Positions 36,212-45,431 of a DNA stretch of 64,000 bases are shown one piece after another. Within the stretch, counting starts at the first letter, position 1, and each line of letters opens with the position of its first letter. The stretch spans positions 36,697 to 100,696 of the forward strand of contig JADCEF010000008.1 in NCBI GenBank assembly GCA_020250445.1, written 5' to 3'. The DNA is from Rhodobacter sp. GTDB taxonomy: Bacteria > Pseudomonadota > Alphaproteobacteria > Rhodobacterales > Rhodobacteraceae. Made by a program: the position numbers and the translations under genes. A model generated the notes under the pieces. That model had not been told where the DNA came from, did no database searches, and saw nothing but the letters and a program-made list of their open reading frames with translations.

Positions 36212-37681
36212 TCACTTTTCGACGGACAGGGCGACAAAGCGCGGGTCACCATCGCGGCGGACCAGCAGCAGCAGCGACTTGCGCCCGGCCTCGCGGGCTT
36301 CGGTGATGCGGCTTTCCAGATCACCGGTTGTTTCGACCTTGCGCTGGCCGGCTTCGGTGATCAGGTCGCCTTCACGCAGACCCTTGGCATAGGCCTCGGA
36401 AGCGGCGTCAACCGCCATCACGACAAGGCCTTCGGACCCGGATGGCAGACCCATGCTTTCGGCGGCCTCCGGCGTCAGCGTTGCAACCGTCAGGCCAAGC
36501 AGATCCTGCACTTCCGGTTCTGCCGGCGGCGCCGCAGCGGCGGGCATCGCTTCGGCCTCGGCCTCTTCGCGGCGGCCCAGGGTGATGGTCAGCGTTTCGG
36601 TCTTGCCGTTGCGCAGCACGATCACCTCGGTGGCCTTGCCAACTTCGGTGTCGGCAACCTTGCGGACCAGTTCGCGGGTATCGGCCACGTCAACACCATC
36701 AAAGGTGGTGATCACATCGCCCGCCTGCATGCCGGCGTCCCTGGCCGGGCCTTCGGGAACATCCGTTACCAGCGCGCCCTTGGCATCGGCCAGCCCCATG
36801 GCTTCGGCGACATCCGGTGTCACATCCTGAATGCGCACGCCCAGCCAGCCGCGGCGGGTTTCCCCGAATTCGCGCAGCTGATCGGTGACCTTCGACACGA
36901 CATTCGACGCCATCGAGAAGCCGATGCCGATCGATCCGCCGTTGGGCGAAAGGATTGCTGTGTTCACGCCGATCACCTGACCGTCCATGTTGAACAGCGG
37001 CCCGCCCGAGTTGCCCCGGTTGATCGCGGCATCGGTCTGGATGAAATCGTCATAGCTGCCGCTGAGCGCGCGGTTGCGGGCCGAAACAATGCCGGCCGAC
37101 ACCGAGAAGCCCTGGCCAAGCGGGTTGCCCATGGCCATCACCCAGTCGCCCACCCGCATCAGGTCACTGTCGCCGAACTGCACGAAGGGCAGCGGTTCGT
37201 CACTTTCAACCTTCAGCAGGGCGATATCGGTTTTGGGGTCGGTGCCGACCAGTTTGGCATCCAGGGTTTCGCCCGAATAGAACTCGACCTTGATCTCGTC
37301 GGCCCCTTCGATGACGTGGTTGTTCGTCACGATGTAGCCGTCCTCGGAAATCACGAAGCCAGACCCCAGGGCCTCGCTCCGGCGCGGTTGCCCATTGTCG
37401 CCCTGGCCGTTGCGGTTCTGGAAATCCCGGAAGAATTCTTCGAACGGCGATCCGGGCGGCACCATGGGCCCGTCTTCGATGGATGCGGAAACGACGGAAG
37501 AGGTGGTGATGTTCACCACCGAAGGGCTGATCTGCGTTGCAAGATCGGCAAACGTGTCGGGCGCGCCCAGCGCTGCCGCCTCGATTGCCGGGGTGACCGC
37601 CAGGGCCAGACCCAGAACGGCGGCGGCGGCAAAGCGCTGCGCGGCATTCGGCCGGGCGATAGACAGGGCGTTGGACTGCAC
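36212..37681 (-). CDS. degP: Periplasmic serine protease DegP/HtrA (Do family)
   Basis: 489 residues with a GTG start and AAGGAG 6 nt upstream. A signal peptide is followed by a trypsin-like domain: His122 (NNHVIEG), Asp152 (KTDIALLKV), Ser225 (RGNSGGPLF). Two PDZ domains come after (GWLGVRIQDVTPDVAEAMGL; LLGLTVATLTPEAAESMGL). It degrades or refolds misfolded envelope proteins and is usually induced by heat or envelope stress. It lies 138 bp downstream of the hflK-hflC-DUF2065 genes, a frequent arrangement in alphaproteobacteria. Confidence 0.96.
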   Translation of the reverse strand: MQSNALSIARPNAAQRFAAAAVLGLALAVTPAIEAAALGAPDTFADLATQISPSVVNITTSSVVSASIEDGPMVPPGSPFEEFFRDFQNRNGQGDNGQPRRSEALGSGFVISEDGYIVTNNHVIEGADEIKVEFYSGETLDAKLVGTDPKTDIALLKVESDEPLPFVQFGDSDLMRVGDWVMAMGNPLGQGFSVSAGIVSARNRALSGSYDDFIQTDAAINRGNSGGPLFNMDGQVIGVNTAILSPNGGSIGIGFSMASNVVSKVTDQLREFGETRRGWLGVRIQDVTPDVAEAMGLADAKGALVTDVPEGPARDAGMQAGDVITTFDGVDVADTRELVRKVADTEVGKATEVIVLRNGKTETLTITLGRREEAEAEAMPAAAAPPAEPEVQDLLGLTVATLTPEAAESMGLPSGSEGLVVMAVDAASEAYAKGLREGDLITEAGQRKVETTGDLESRITEAREAGRKSLLLLVRRDGDPRFVALSVEK

Positions 37682-37819
37682 TCCGAACTCCTTTTCAGAT
37701 GTTGAACAGGTCCGGCAGAGGTGCCGGGAATGGCTGTGTTACACAGCTAAGATCGCCGCACCGCAATGCAATCCCGGTCGCAATGGCTCAATTGGATGTG
37801 ACTGTACCGTGACGTTCCG

Positions 37820-38017
37820 TCAGGCCCCAAGACGGCGCGCAAGCCAGATCGGGCTGACGCCGATCGCCACTGCGGCCAAGCCCGGCTGGCGTCGCCTTTC
37901 ATGCGGCATCCGTACAAACTGCGCCAGCAGGTCTTCCGCGCGCGAAGGGGCCAGCGCAAGCGCCAGCCCCTCCACCACAAGCACCAGCCCAAGGGCCAGG
38001 GCGACAAAGCCCGTCAC
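37820..38017 (-). CDS. DUF2065 family small membrane protein
   Basis: 65 residues with two hydrophobic segments (FVALALGLVLVVEGLALALAP and LAAVAIGVSPIWLARRLG). The family is found downstream of hflC in many proteobacteria and has no known function. GTG at 38017 overlaps the hflC stop by 4 nt (GTGA), which fixes the start and implies coupling. Confidence 0.88.
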   Translation of the reverse strand: MTGFVALALGLVLVVEGLALALAPSRAEDLLAQFVRMPHERRRQPGLAAVAIGVSPIWLARRLGA

Positions 38018-39012
38018 TCGGTCGCGGCAGGGGCCACCGCCGGCGCGGACCCGCCCGCGTCCGGCGCAACGGGCAGGGCAGTGCCGTCACCCACAGTATC
38101 CCCCGCCGGGGCGACGGGCACCCCGGCAGGGGCAATCGCGGCGCTGGGTGCGCCATAGCTGCGGAAGTACTCGAAGAAGGCTGTGTCCGGCTTGACCACG
38201 ATGGATGAATTCGTCCCCTTCAGCGCCCGCTCGTAGGAGGTCATGGAGCGGGAAAAGGCGAAGAATTCGGGGTCCCGTCCAAAGGCCTGTGCGTAAATCC
38301 GGTTCCGCTCTGCATCCGCCTCGCCCCGGATGACTTCGGCCTGTCGGCGCGCATCCGATGTCAGCTCGACCACGGTCCGGTCGGCACTGGCCCGGACCCG
38401 GCTTGCCGCCTCGTTTCCGCGGGCGATCTCGTCGGTCGCCTCGCGTTCACGTTCCGCCCGCATCCGGGCATAGGTGGCGGCCAGGTTCTGTTCGGGCAGA
38501 TCGGTGCGGGTCAGGCGCACGTCGATCACGTCAACACCCAGCGAAGCCGCCTCGCGCCGCGACAGATCGCGGATCTGGTTCATCAGCCCGGTCCGGTCTT
38601 CGGACAGCACCGCCTGGGACGGCACCGATCCCAGCACATTGCTGATCGCGTTATTGACGATCCCCTCCAGCCGCGTCTGCGCGGCGCGCACGCCTTCGGC
38701 CCCGACCGCCTCGCGGAATTCGACAACGTTGACGATCTGCCAGCGCGCGAAGGCATCAACCACAAGTCGGCGGTCGTCCAGCGGTGTCACTTCCAGCGGC
38801 TGCGTCGGCAAGCCAAGGATCCGGCCGTCGTAGCGCACGACCTGCTGGAACACCGAGAATTTGAAACCAAGACCCGGATCTTCCTTGACAGCCGTGACTT
38901 GACCAAATTGCAGCACCAGCGCCTTTTCGCGTTCATCCACGATAAAAACGCAAGACAGGGCCAGCAGCACCACGGCGGCGATCGCGGGCAGGATAAAGGA
39001 TGTGCGGTCCAT
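38014..39012 (-). CDS. hflC: FtsH protease modulator HflC
   Basis: 332 residues. An N-terminal membrane anchor (FILPAIAAVVLLALSCVFIV) is followed by an SPFH/band-7 domain (VVDAFARWQI, IDVRLTRTDLPEQNLAATYARM) and a long helical region. It forms the periplasmic HflKC cage around FtsH. The C-terminal ~60 residues are Ala/Pro-rich, longer than in E. coli. The start overlaps the hflK stop by one base (TGATG). Confidence 0.95.
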   Translation of the reverse strand: MDRTSFILPAIAAVVLLALSCVFIVDEREKALVLQFGQVTAVKEDPGLGFKFSVFQQVVRYDGRILGLPTQPLEVTPLDDRRLVVDAFARWQIVNVVEFREAVGAEGVRAAQTRLEGIVNNAISNVLGSVPSQAVLSEDRTGLMNQIRDLSRREAASLGVDVIDVRLTRTDLPEQNLAATYARMRAEREREATDEIARGNEAASRVRASADRTVVELTSDARRQAEVIRGEADAERNRIYAQAFGRDPEFFAFSRSMTSYERALKGTNSSIVVKPDTAFFEYFRSYGAPSAAIAPAGVPVAPAGDTVGDGTALPVAPDAGGSAPAVAPAATE

Positions 39013-40214
39013 CAGTTGGTCCCCCCGGTGCCGCTGGTCGAAGCTGCGGCAGCACCCTGCTGCATCCGTCCCAGTTCGTTCAGCGGCAGGAAGGGCACCA
39101 CGCCCTGCCCGGCCTGTTCCCCGCCCACGCCATCGAGGATGACCTTGTTCATGTCGCCGAAGACCCGTTCCATTGTTTCCAGATACATGCGCCGCCGCGT
39201 CACGTCGGGCGCCTTCACATATTCCTCGTAGACCGAAAGAAACCGGCTTGCCTCGCCCTGGGCGTTGTTCACGACCTGGGCGCGGTAGGCTTCGGCTTCC
39301 TCCATCAGACGTGCGGATTCGCCGCGCGCGCCTGCCGTCACCCGGTTGGCATAGGCGTCCGCCTCTTTCTCAAGCCGGTCGCGTTCCTGCTGGGCAGCCT
39401 GCACTTCGCGGAAGCTGTCGATGACTTCGCGGGGCGGATCGGCCCTGTTGAAGTTCACCCGCACCACGTTGATCCCGGCATTGTAGCTGTCAAGCGTGCC
39501 CTGCACCGCCGCCCGCAGATCCGATGCGATGACGCCCCGGTCCCGGTTGAGGATGGGCGAAAGTTCGGACCGGGCGATGATGTCGCGCATGGCGCTTTCC
39601 GACACGGCCTTGATGGTGTCGGTGGGGTCGGCAAGGTTGAACAGGTACTTCGCCGGATCGGTGACGTTCCAGACCACCTGGAATTCGATGTCCACGATGT
39701 TCTGGTCGCGCGTCAGCATCAGACCCGTATCCAACTGACCGTCCTGGCCGGTGCCGACATCTGTCTGCCGTTCGCCGGTGACCTGAACGATTTCCGCCGT
39801 GACAATGGGCCAGGGCGCAATGTTCAGGCCCGGCTCGCCCACGGCCGAGAACTTGCCCAGGAACAGCTCGACCGACCGTTCTTCCAGGCGGACCTGGTAA
39901 ACCGACATGTAGGCCCAAAGCGCTGCAGCGGCCAGAACAGCCAGGGCAATGCCCTGGCGCGTGAACAGCGGGGCGGCACCAAGGCCGCCGCCACCACCGC
40001 CACCGCCACCGCCGTTCTTGCCACGACCGCGCCCGCCGATCAGGACGCGCAGCTGTTCCTGGCCCTTCTTGACGATGTCGTCGATCTCGGGAATCTGCGG
40101 CCCCTCTCCGCCGGGCTTGCGCCCGCCGCGATTGTCGCTGCCGCGATTGTCGCTGCCGCGATTGTTGTCACCCGGGCCGCCACCGCCGCCCCAGGGCCCT
40201 CCGTTACCAGCCAT
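39012..40214 (-). CDS. hflK: FtsH protease activity modulator HflK
   Basis: 400 residues. A Gly/Asn/Asp-rich N-terminus (GGGGGPGDNNRGSDNRGSDN-type repeats) is followed by a transmembrane helix (IALAVLAAAALWAYMSVYQV), the SPFH domain (VNFNRADPPREVIDSFREVQAAQQER) and a coiled region. It forms the alternating HflK/HflC cage. The gene lies 55 bp downstream of gor with no clear promoter in between, so it may be part of a longer transcript. Confidence 0.95.
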   Translation of the reverse strand: MAGNGGPWGGGGGPGDNNRGSDNRGSDNRGGRKPGGEGPQIPEIDDIVKKGQEQLRVLIGGRGRGKNGGGGGGGGGGLGAAPLFTRQGIALAVLAAAALWAYMSVYQVRLEERSVELFLGKFSAVGEPGLNIAPWPIVTAEIVQVTGERQTDVGTGQDGQLDTGLMLTRDQNIVDIEFQVVWNVTDPAKYLFNLADPTDTIKAVSESAMRDIIARSELSPILNRDRGVIASDLRAAVQGTLDSYNAGINVVRVNFNRADPPREVIDSFREVQAAQQERDRLEKEADAYANRVTAGARGESARLMEEAEAYRAQVVNNAQGEASRFLSVYEEYVKAPDVTRRRMYLETMERVFGDMNKVILDGVGGEQAGQGVVPFLPLNELGRMQQGAAAASTSGTGGTN

Positions 40215-40269
40215 CCCGTCATACCCCTTGTTTTCGCTGTAACGCTAACTGGTCATTCCGCCGGAGATT

Positions 40270-41628
40270 TCAAGCTTTCCGCGTGGGATGGCGCAACGTA
40301 ACCAGCTCTTCCGCCAGTGTGGGATGCACTGCAACAGTGCGGTCGAAATCGTCTTTCGTGGCCCCCATACGGATGGCGACTGCCGCAAGCTGGATCATTT
40401 CCCCGGCCTGCGGGCCGACAATGTGGCAGCCCAGCACCCGGCGGGATGATTGGCTTACAATGAGTTTCATCAAGGCGCGGTCGCTTCGCCCTGCAAACTG
40501 CGTCTGCATCGGCCGGAAAGAGGTGGCGTAAACCTCGATCGGTTCCTGCGCGCGCGCCGCATCCTCTGTCAGGCCCACCGTACCAAGTTCCGGCCGGGTG
40601 AAGACGGTCGACGGCACAAGATCATATGACATGGTCCGTGCCGTGCCGCCAAATACAGTATCCGCAAAAGCATGCCCTTCACGGATTGCAACCGGTGTCA
40701 GATTGATCCGGTCGGTCACGTCGCCGACGGCAAAGACCGACGGCACGGCAGTCTGACTGTAGCGATCCACCACGATCTGGCCGCGTTCGCCGATGCCGAC
40801 GCCCAGCGCGGCAAGACCCAGACCCTCGGTGTTGGGCACGCGACCGGTGGCGTAGAGGACCGCGTCAACCTCAATGGTGTCGCCATCGGCCGATGTTGCC
40901 AGAATGCCGCCCGGGCAGCGTTCAAGGCGCGTCACCGTGACGCCGCACCTGATCCTGATGCCGCGGTCCTGCATCGCGTCCGCCACCAGATTGCGCGCCT
41001 CATCGTCGAAGCCGCGCAGGATCTGCGTGCCCCGGTAGACCAGCGTCACACGGGCCCCCAGCCCATGCAGGATACAGGCAAACTCCGAGGCGATGTAGCC
41101 GCCCCCCACCACCATAACGCGCCCTGGAAAGTCGGCCATGCCGAAGACGTCGTTCGAGGTGATCGCAAGTTCGGACCCGGAAAATTCGGGGACGAACGGG
41201 CGGCTGCCGGTGGCCACCAGGATGTGTCTTACGCGCAGCAGCTCTCCTGAAGACAGACGGACCGTATGCGGATCAACCAGTGTGGCCCGCGCATTGAAAA
41301 CGGTGACACCGGCCCCCGACAGGATCGCGCGGTAGGCCGCCTCTAGCCGGTCCAGTTCGGCATTCAGCCGGCTGCGGAACCCTGGCCAGTCAAAGTCCCC
41401 TGCCGTGGCGTCCCAGCCATAGCGGGCGGCATCGCGGATCTGGTCCGGATAGGCCGAGGCGAAGACCATGATCTTCTTGGGCACGCATCCCCGGATGACG
41501 CAGGTGCCGCCCATGCGGTCTTCCTCGGCCAGCGCCACCCGCGCCTTGTATTCGCCCGAGGCGATGCGGGCCGCGCGCACGCCGCCCGATCCGCCGCCGA
41601 TGACGAACAGGTCATAGTCAAAGGACAC
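40270..41628 (-). CDS. gor: Glutathione-disulfide reductase
   Basis: 452-residue FAD flavoenzyme that reduces GSSG with NADPH. FAD-binding VIGGGSGGVRAARIA lies at the N-terminus, the redox-active disulfide in GGTCVIRGCVPKK (residues ~42-54) and the NADPH-binding GGGYIASEFA in the middle. The C-terminal dimer domain has HPTLAEELVT with the catalytic His. It supports the glutathione peroxidase encoded elsewhere in the window. It starts 4 bp after rpiA. Confidence 0.95.
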   Translation of the reverse strand: MSFDYDLFVIGGGSGGVRAARIASGEYKARVALAEEDRMGGTCVIRGCVPKKIMVFASAYPDQIRDAARYGWDATAGDFDWPGFRSRLNAELDRLEAAYRAILSGAGVTVFNARATLVDPHTVRLSSGELLRVRHILVATGSRPFVPEFSGSELAITSNDVFGMADFPGRVMVVGGGYIASEFACILHGLGARVTLVYRGTQILRGFDDEARNLVADAMQDRGIRIRCGVTVTRLERCPGGILATSADGDTIEVDAVLYATGRVPNTEGLGLAALGVGIGERGQIVVDRYSQTAVPSVFAVGDVTDRINLTPVAIREGHAFADTVFGGTARTMSYDLVPSTVFTRPELGTVGLTEDAARAQEPIEVYATSFRPMQTQFAGRSDRALMKLIVSQSSRRVLGCHIVGPQAGEMIQLAAVAIRMGATKDDFDRTVAVHPTLAEELVTLRHPTRKA

Positions 41629-41632
41629 CGGA

Positions 41633-42421
41633 TCAGTCCCCAGTATCGGCGAAGATATTGGACAAATCAGGCAGGTCGCTCCTGTCTTCGGCCTGGGTGG
41701 CCCCGGTCCTGTCGCGCACTATTACCCTGCCGTCAGCGTGACCGATGATCACCGTGTCGCAGATGTCGATGAACAGACCGTTTTCCACCACGCCCGGAAT
41801 CTGGTTCAGAAGCATGGCCAGGTGCCGGGCATTTCCGATGCGGTTCAGGTAAAGGTCGATGATGTGGTTCGATTCGTCCGTCAGCAGCGGATTGTCATCG
41901 GCAAGGCGCAGGTGACAGCGATTGCCAAGCACGTCCATGCCGACCAGCATGTCTTCGATCAGGTAACGGGTTGTCTGCCAGCCAAAGGGAATCACCTCGA
42001 CCGGCAGGGGAAAGGCACCAAGCTGCGCCACTTCCTTGGCGGCATCGGCGATCACGATCATTCGGTCCGATGCTGTGGCCACGATCTTTTCCCGCAAAAG
42101 CGCTGCCCCACCGCCCTTGATCAGATTGAGGTCTGCGTCGAATTCATCGGCCCCGTCGATGGTCAGATTTAGCCATTTCACCTCGTCCAGCGTCGCCAAA
42201 GGAATGCCCAGATCTGCGGCAAGGTCGGCGGTGCGGCGCGATGTCGGCACGCCGATCACGCGCAAACCTTCGGTGTGCACCCGTTCGGCCAGGCAGCGCA
42301 GCATCCAGTCTGCGGTCGATCCGGTGCCAAGACCCACGCGCATCCCCGACTCCACCATCCCCGCCGCATGCCGGGCCGCCACAAATTTTGCCGTTTCGAT
42401 GGGCGAAAGGTCGTGGGCCAT
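41633..42421 (-). CDS. rpiA: Ribose-5-phosphate isomerase A
   Basis: 262 residues. Interconverts ribose-5-phosphate and ribulose-5-phosphate in the pentose phosphate pathway. Signatures are VGLGTGSTADWMLRCL, LNLTIDGADEFDADLNLIKGGG and REKIVATAS. The track start is 79 codons too early; ATG at 42421 begins MAHDLSPIETAKF, normal for alphaproteobacterial RpiA. It is transcribed with gor 4 bp downstream. Confidence 0.95.
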   Translation of the reverse strand: MAHDLSPIETAKFVAARHAAGMVESGMRVGLGTGSTADWMLRCLAERVHTEGLRVIGVPTSRRTADLAADLGIPLATLDEVKWLNLTIDGADEFDADLNLIKGGGAALLREKIVATASDRMIVIADAAKEVAQLGAFPLPVEVIPFGWQTTRYLIEDMLVGMDVLGNRCHLRLADDNPLLTDESNHIIDLYLNRIGNARHLAMLLNQIPGVVENGLFIDICDTVIIGHADGRVIVRDRTGATQAEDRSDLPDLSNIFADTGD

Positions 42422-42512
42422 GCGCGTCTCCCAGGTTGCTGTCCTGCTTATAGGCAATCCTGCAGGAACCGGCGAGGGGCAATCGCACCCGGGCCGGGGC
42501 ACCCTTGACAGA

Positions 42513-43145
42513 TCAGAGGTCGGCCTTGCGGGGAGTGCCCGGGGTTCCGGCCACCTGATCGGCGGTTGCACGGGCGACGGCGGCAACGCGTGCCACTTCA
42601 GCCAGCGACACCAGGCCATCCTGGTCGACATCCAACAGGGGCAGACTGCGCAGGGCAAGTTCGCGGTTCTGGCTGATCACCTTCCGCGCGCCGACATCGG
42701 CCTCGGCGCGCAGTTCTGCCGCAGGCACCGTCGAATCTCGGTTCGCATCGGCACGGTCGAACAGCCGGCGCAGCTGGCCGCGCTGAAAGGCGGACAGGGC
42801 CTGACCCAATGCCTCCACCTCGGTGCGCCGGATGGTACTGTCATTGTCCAGATCCGCCTCCATCAGCCGCGCCGTGGTGCGCGACCGCGCCGCCGCCCGG
42901 GTCACGTCGATGAACAGGTCGATGCCCGCAGGATCGATGCCGTCGGGGCCGCCGTACCCGCCGATGACGTCCGCGGCGTTCTCGACAAAACGCTCCGGTG
43001 CCTCGATCAGGCTGTCCTGCACGGCTTGCGGCAGTGTCTGGATCAGCCGGACAATCTGCGCATCGTCCGGGGGCGAAACCTGTTGCGCCTGACCGGCACC
43101 GGCCGCCCAGGACAGGCAAAGCACCATCATCGCTGTCCGACCCAT
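42513..43145 (-). CDS. Exported EF-hand calcium-binding protein
   Basis: 210 residues with a signal peptide (MVLCLSWAAGAGQAQQ). Three EF-hand loops are visible: DLDNDSTIRRTE, DANRDSTVPAAE and DVDQDGLVSLAE, all with acidic first and twelfth positions. It is probably a periplasmic Ca2+-binding protein of unknown role. I chose ATG at 43145 because AAGGGGGAA stands just upstream; the track start adds nine residues. Confidence 0.87.
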   Translation of the reverse strand: MGRTAMMVLCLSWAAGAGQAQQVSPPDDAQIVRLIQTLPQAVQDSLIEAPERFVENAADVIGGYGGPDGIDPAGIDLFIDVTRAAARSRTTARLMEADLDNDSTIRRTEVEALGQALSAFQRGQLRRLFDRADANRDSTVPAAELRAEADVGARKVISQNRELALRSLPLLDVDQDGLVSLAEVARVAAVARATADQVAGTPGTPRKADL

Positions 43146-43234
43146 CGCTGTTCCCCCTTTGGCGCAAGCCACGCATCGCGGGCATATTCTGGTCCGGGAT
43201 GGTTAATCCGGCGTAAACCGCGATGCCCCTCTGC

Positions 43235-43263
43235 TTGACACAGCGCAGGGACGGCACATATTG
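43235..43263 (+). promoter_or_regulatory. Sigma-70 promoter of mntH
   Basis: TTGACA (43235-43240), 17 bp, ATATTG (43258-43263). Transcription would start near 43270, inside the Fur/Mur-like operator and about 25 bp before the GTG start codon. Confidence 0.6.
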
Positions 43264-43265
43264 CG

Positions 43266-43284
43266 ACTAATTATCATTATCAGG
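43266..43284. promoter_or_regulatory. Fur/Mur-like operator overlapping the mntH transcription start
   Basis: ACTAATTATCATTATCAG matches one full half of the Fur-family box (AATCATTATC) and part of the other. It directly follows the -10 box. In alphaproteobacteria Mn2+ uptake genes are commonly repressed by the Fur-family Mn regulator Mur. Site assignment is by motif only. Confidence 0.55.
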
Positions 43285-43294
43285 ATTGCGAAAC

Positions 43295-44647
43295 GTGCAG
43301 GACAAGTTCCGCATCAATGACGTCGGCACCGTTGCCGGGCCGGCCGGCAACTGGCGCACCCTGCGCGGCGATCCGGCTTTGGCCGACGTGCACCGGTCGG
43401 TGGCTGTTCCGCGATCGGGCTGGCGCAGGTTCTTTGCCTTTGTCGGGCCGGGCTATATGGTTGCGGTCGGCTATATGGACCCCGGCAACTGGGCCACCAG
43501 CCTGGCCGGCGGGTCAACCTTTGGCTATGCCCTGCTGTTTGTGGCGCTGATGTCCAATATCATGGCCATTGTGCTGCAGTCGCTGTGCGCCCGGCTTGCC
43601 ATTGCCTCGGGCCGTGATCTGGCGCAAGCCTGCCGCGATGCCTATCCGCGCTGGGTCAGCATTCCGCTGTGGTTCCTGGCAGAGCTGGCCATCATCGCCA
43701 CCGATATCGCCGAGGTTATCGGCACCGCCATCGGCCTGAACCTGCTGTTCGGCATTCCGCTGGAAATCGGCGTCATCATCACGGCGCTGGATGTGTTCCT
43801 GATCCTGTGGCTGCAAACCAAGGGTTTCCGCTGGCTTGAGGCCTTCATCATCGTTCTGCTGGGCGTGATCGCCGTCTGCTTTGCCGTTCAGATCGCCTTG
43901 GCAGACCCGGAATGGGGGGCGGTGATCCGGGGCTTTGCGCCGACCACGGAAATCGTGACCAATCCGGACATGCTCTATCTGGCGCTGGGCATCCTTGGGG
44001 CCACAGTGATGCCGCACAATCTGTATCTGCATTCGGCCATCGTCCAGACGCGCAACTATGGCGATACCCTGCCGGAAAAGCGGCAGGCGCTGCGCTTTGC
44101 CACCATCGACAGCACCGTGGCGCTGATGTTCGCGCTGATGGTCAATGCCTCAATCCTGATCCTTGCGGCGGCCAGTTTCTATGCCACCGGCAACCGCGAG
44201 GTCGCCGAACTGGGCGATGCGCATCAATTGCTGGGGCCGCTGCTGGGCTATGCCATTGCGCCGACGCTGTTTGCCATTGCGCTGCTGTGCTGCGGGCTGA
44301 ATTCCACGGTCACGGCCACCCTTGCGGGGCAGGCGGTGATGGAGGGGTTTCTGCATCTGCGCCTGGCGCCCTGGCTCCGCCGGCTGATCACGCGCGGCAT
44401 CGCCATCATCCCGGCGGCTGGGGTGACGATCCTGTACGGGGAAAGCGAAACCGCGCGCCTGCTGATCCTGACCCAGGTGGTGCTGTCGCTGCAGCTCAGC
44501 TTTGCGGTGGTGCCGCTGGTTATGTTCACCACCGACCGGCGCAAGATGGGCGCGCTGACCGCGCCGCCCTGGCTTGCGATTCTGGCGGTGGCGATCGCCG
44601 CCGTCATCGTGGTGCTGAACGTGAAGCTTCTGTACGACTTCCTGTAG
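43295..44647 (+). CDS. mntH: Nramp family Mn2+/Fe2+ transporter
   Basis: 450 residues with ~11 transmembrane helices. The metal site motif DPGNWATS in helix 1 and MPHNLYLHS in helix 6 are both present, so metal specificity is intact. GTG at 43295 with AGGA 9 nt upstream is preferred over the TTG at 43286 used by the track. A sigma-70 promoter and a Fur/Mur-like operator lie immediately upstream, consistent with Mn-dependent repression. Confidence 0.95.
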   Translation: MQDKFRINDVGTVAGPAGNWRTLRGDPALADVHRSVAVPRSGWRRFFAFVGPGYMVAVGYMDPGNWATSLAGGSTFGYALLFVALMSNIMAIVLQSLCARLAIASGRDLAQACRDAYPRWVSIPLWFLAELAIIATDIAEVIGTAIGLNLLFGIPLEIGVIITALDVFLILWLQTKGFRWLEAFIIVLLGVIAVCFAVQIALADPEWGAVIRGFAPTTEIVTNPDMLYLALGILGATVMPHNLYLHSAIVQTRNYGDTLPEKRQALRFATIDSTVALMFALMVNASILILAAASFYATGNREVAELGDAHQLLGPLLGYAIAPTLFAIALLCCGLNSTVTATLAGQAVMEGFLHLRLAPWLRRLITRGIAIIPAAGVTILYGESETARLLILTQVVLSLQLSFAVVPLVMFTTDRRKMGALTAPPWLAILAVAIAAVIVVLNVKLLYDFL

Positions 44648-44747
44648 GCCTTGCCGCACAGGGCGGCGTTTCAGGCCACGGCATGTCGCTTTTCGCGTGA
44701 CCCCCGGCTGTGGCCGGCTGATACTGCGCAGAAAGGGGGGGACTGCC

Positions 44748-45413
44748 ATGTACGTTTTGCATACGATGCCCGACAGTGCCGGGGTTGCCGTGCATCTGGT
44801 GCTGCAGGAGCTTGGCCTGCCGTTCACCCTGCACATCGTCAGCCGCGACACCGGCGAACGCGACACGCCGGAATACCGCGCGCTGCATCCGCTTGGGCTG
44901 GTACCGGCGCTGGAGACACCCGACGGCCCGATGTTTGAGACGGCGGCGATCCTTTTGTGGCTGGCAGACCGCCACAACACCCTTGCCCCCCTGCCGGCCG
45001 ACCCCGACCGGGCCGCCTTCCTGACATGGTATTTCTTCACCAGCACCAACCTGCACACCACGCTGATGCATCTGTTCTACCCCGGCCGTTACACCGGCAC
45101 CCCCGAAGGTGTTTCCGCCTTCATGAAGGCCGCAGCAGCCCGCATGGCCGATCAGCTGACGCTGCTGGACGGCATGGCAGCGACCATTCCGCGCTGGTGC
45201 AGCCCGCAGACCCCGTCGATCCTTGGCTTCTACCTGGCGATGCTGCTTCGCTGGATCGGCTCTTACGAACATGGCCACCCCGGACGCATCGATCTTTCGG
45301 CCTTTCCGGCGCTGATGGCGCTGGCGAGGGGCCTGGAACAGCGCCCGGCGGCGCTGCATGTGGCCGAAGCCGAAGGGCTGGGGCCGACGATCTTCACCAA
45401 CCCGACCCCGTGA
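44748..45413 (+). CDS. Glutathione S-transferase-like protein
   Basis: 221 residues. An N-terminal thioredoxin-like GST domain (MYVLHTMPDSAGVAVHLVLQELGLPF, then LHPLGLVPALETPDGPMFETAAILLWLAD) is followed by the all-helical C-terminal domain. The glutathione-binding Ser/Glu-Thr pattern ETAAI is present. Substrate unknown. AAAGGGGGGG precedes ATG 44748; the track start adds 17 residues. sdaA starts 18 bp after its stop. Confidence 0.9.
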   Translation: MYVLHTMPDSAGVAVHLVLQELGLPFTLHIVSRDTGERDTPEYRALHPLGLVPALETPDGPMFETAAILLWLADRHNTLAPLPADPDRAAFLTWYFFTSTNLHTTLMHLFYPGRYTGTPEGVSAFMKAAAARMADQLTLLDGMAATIPRWCSPQTPSILGFYLAMLLRWIGSYEHGHPGRIDLSAFPALMALARGLEQRPAALHVAEAEGLGPTIFTNPTP

Positions 45414-45431
45414 TGCGAAAGGCCCCGGCGC

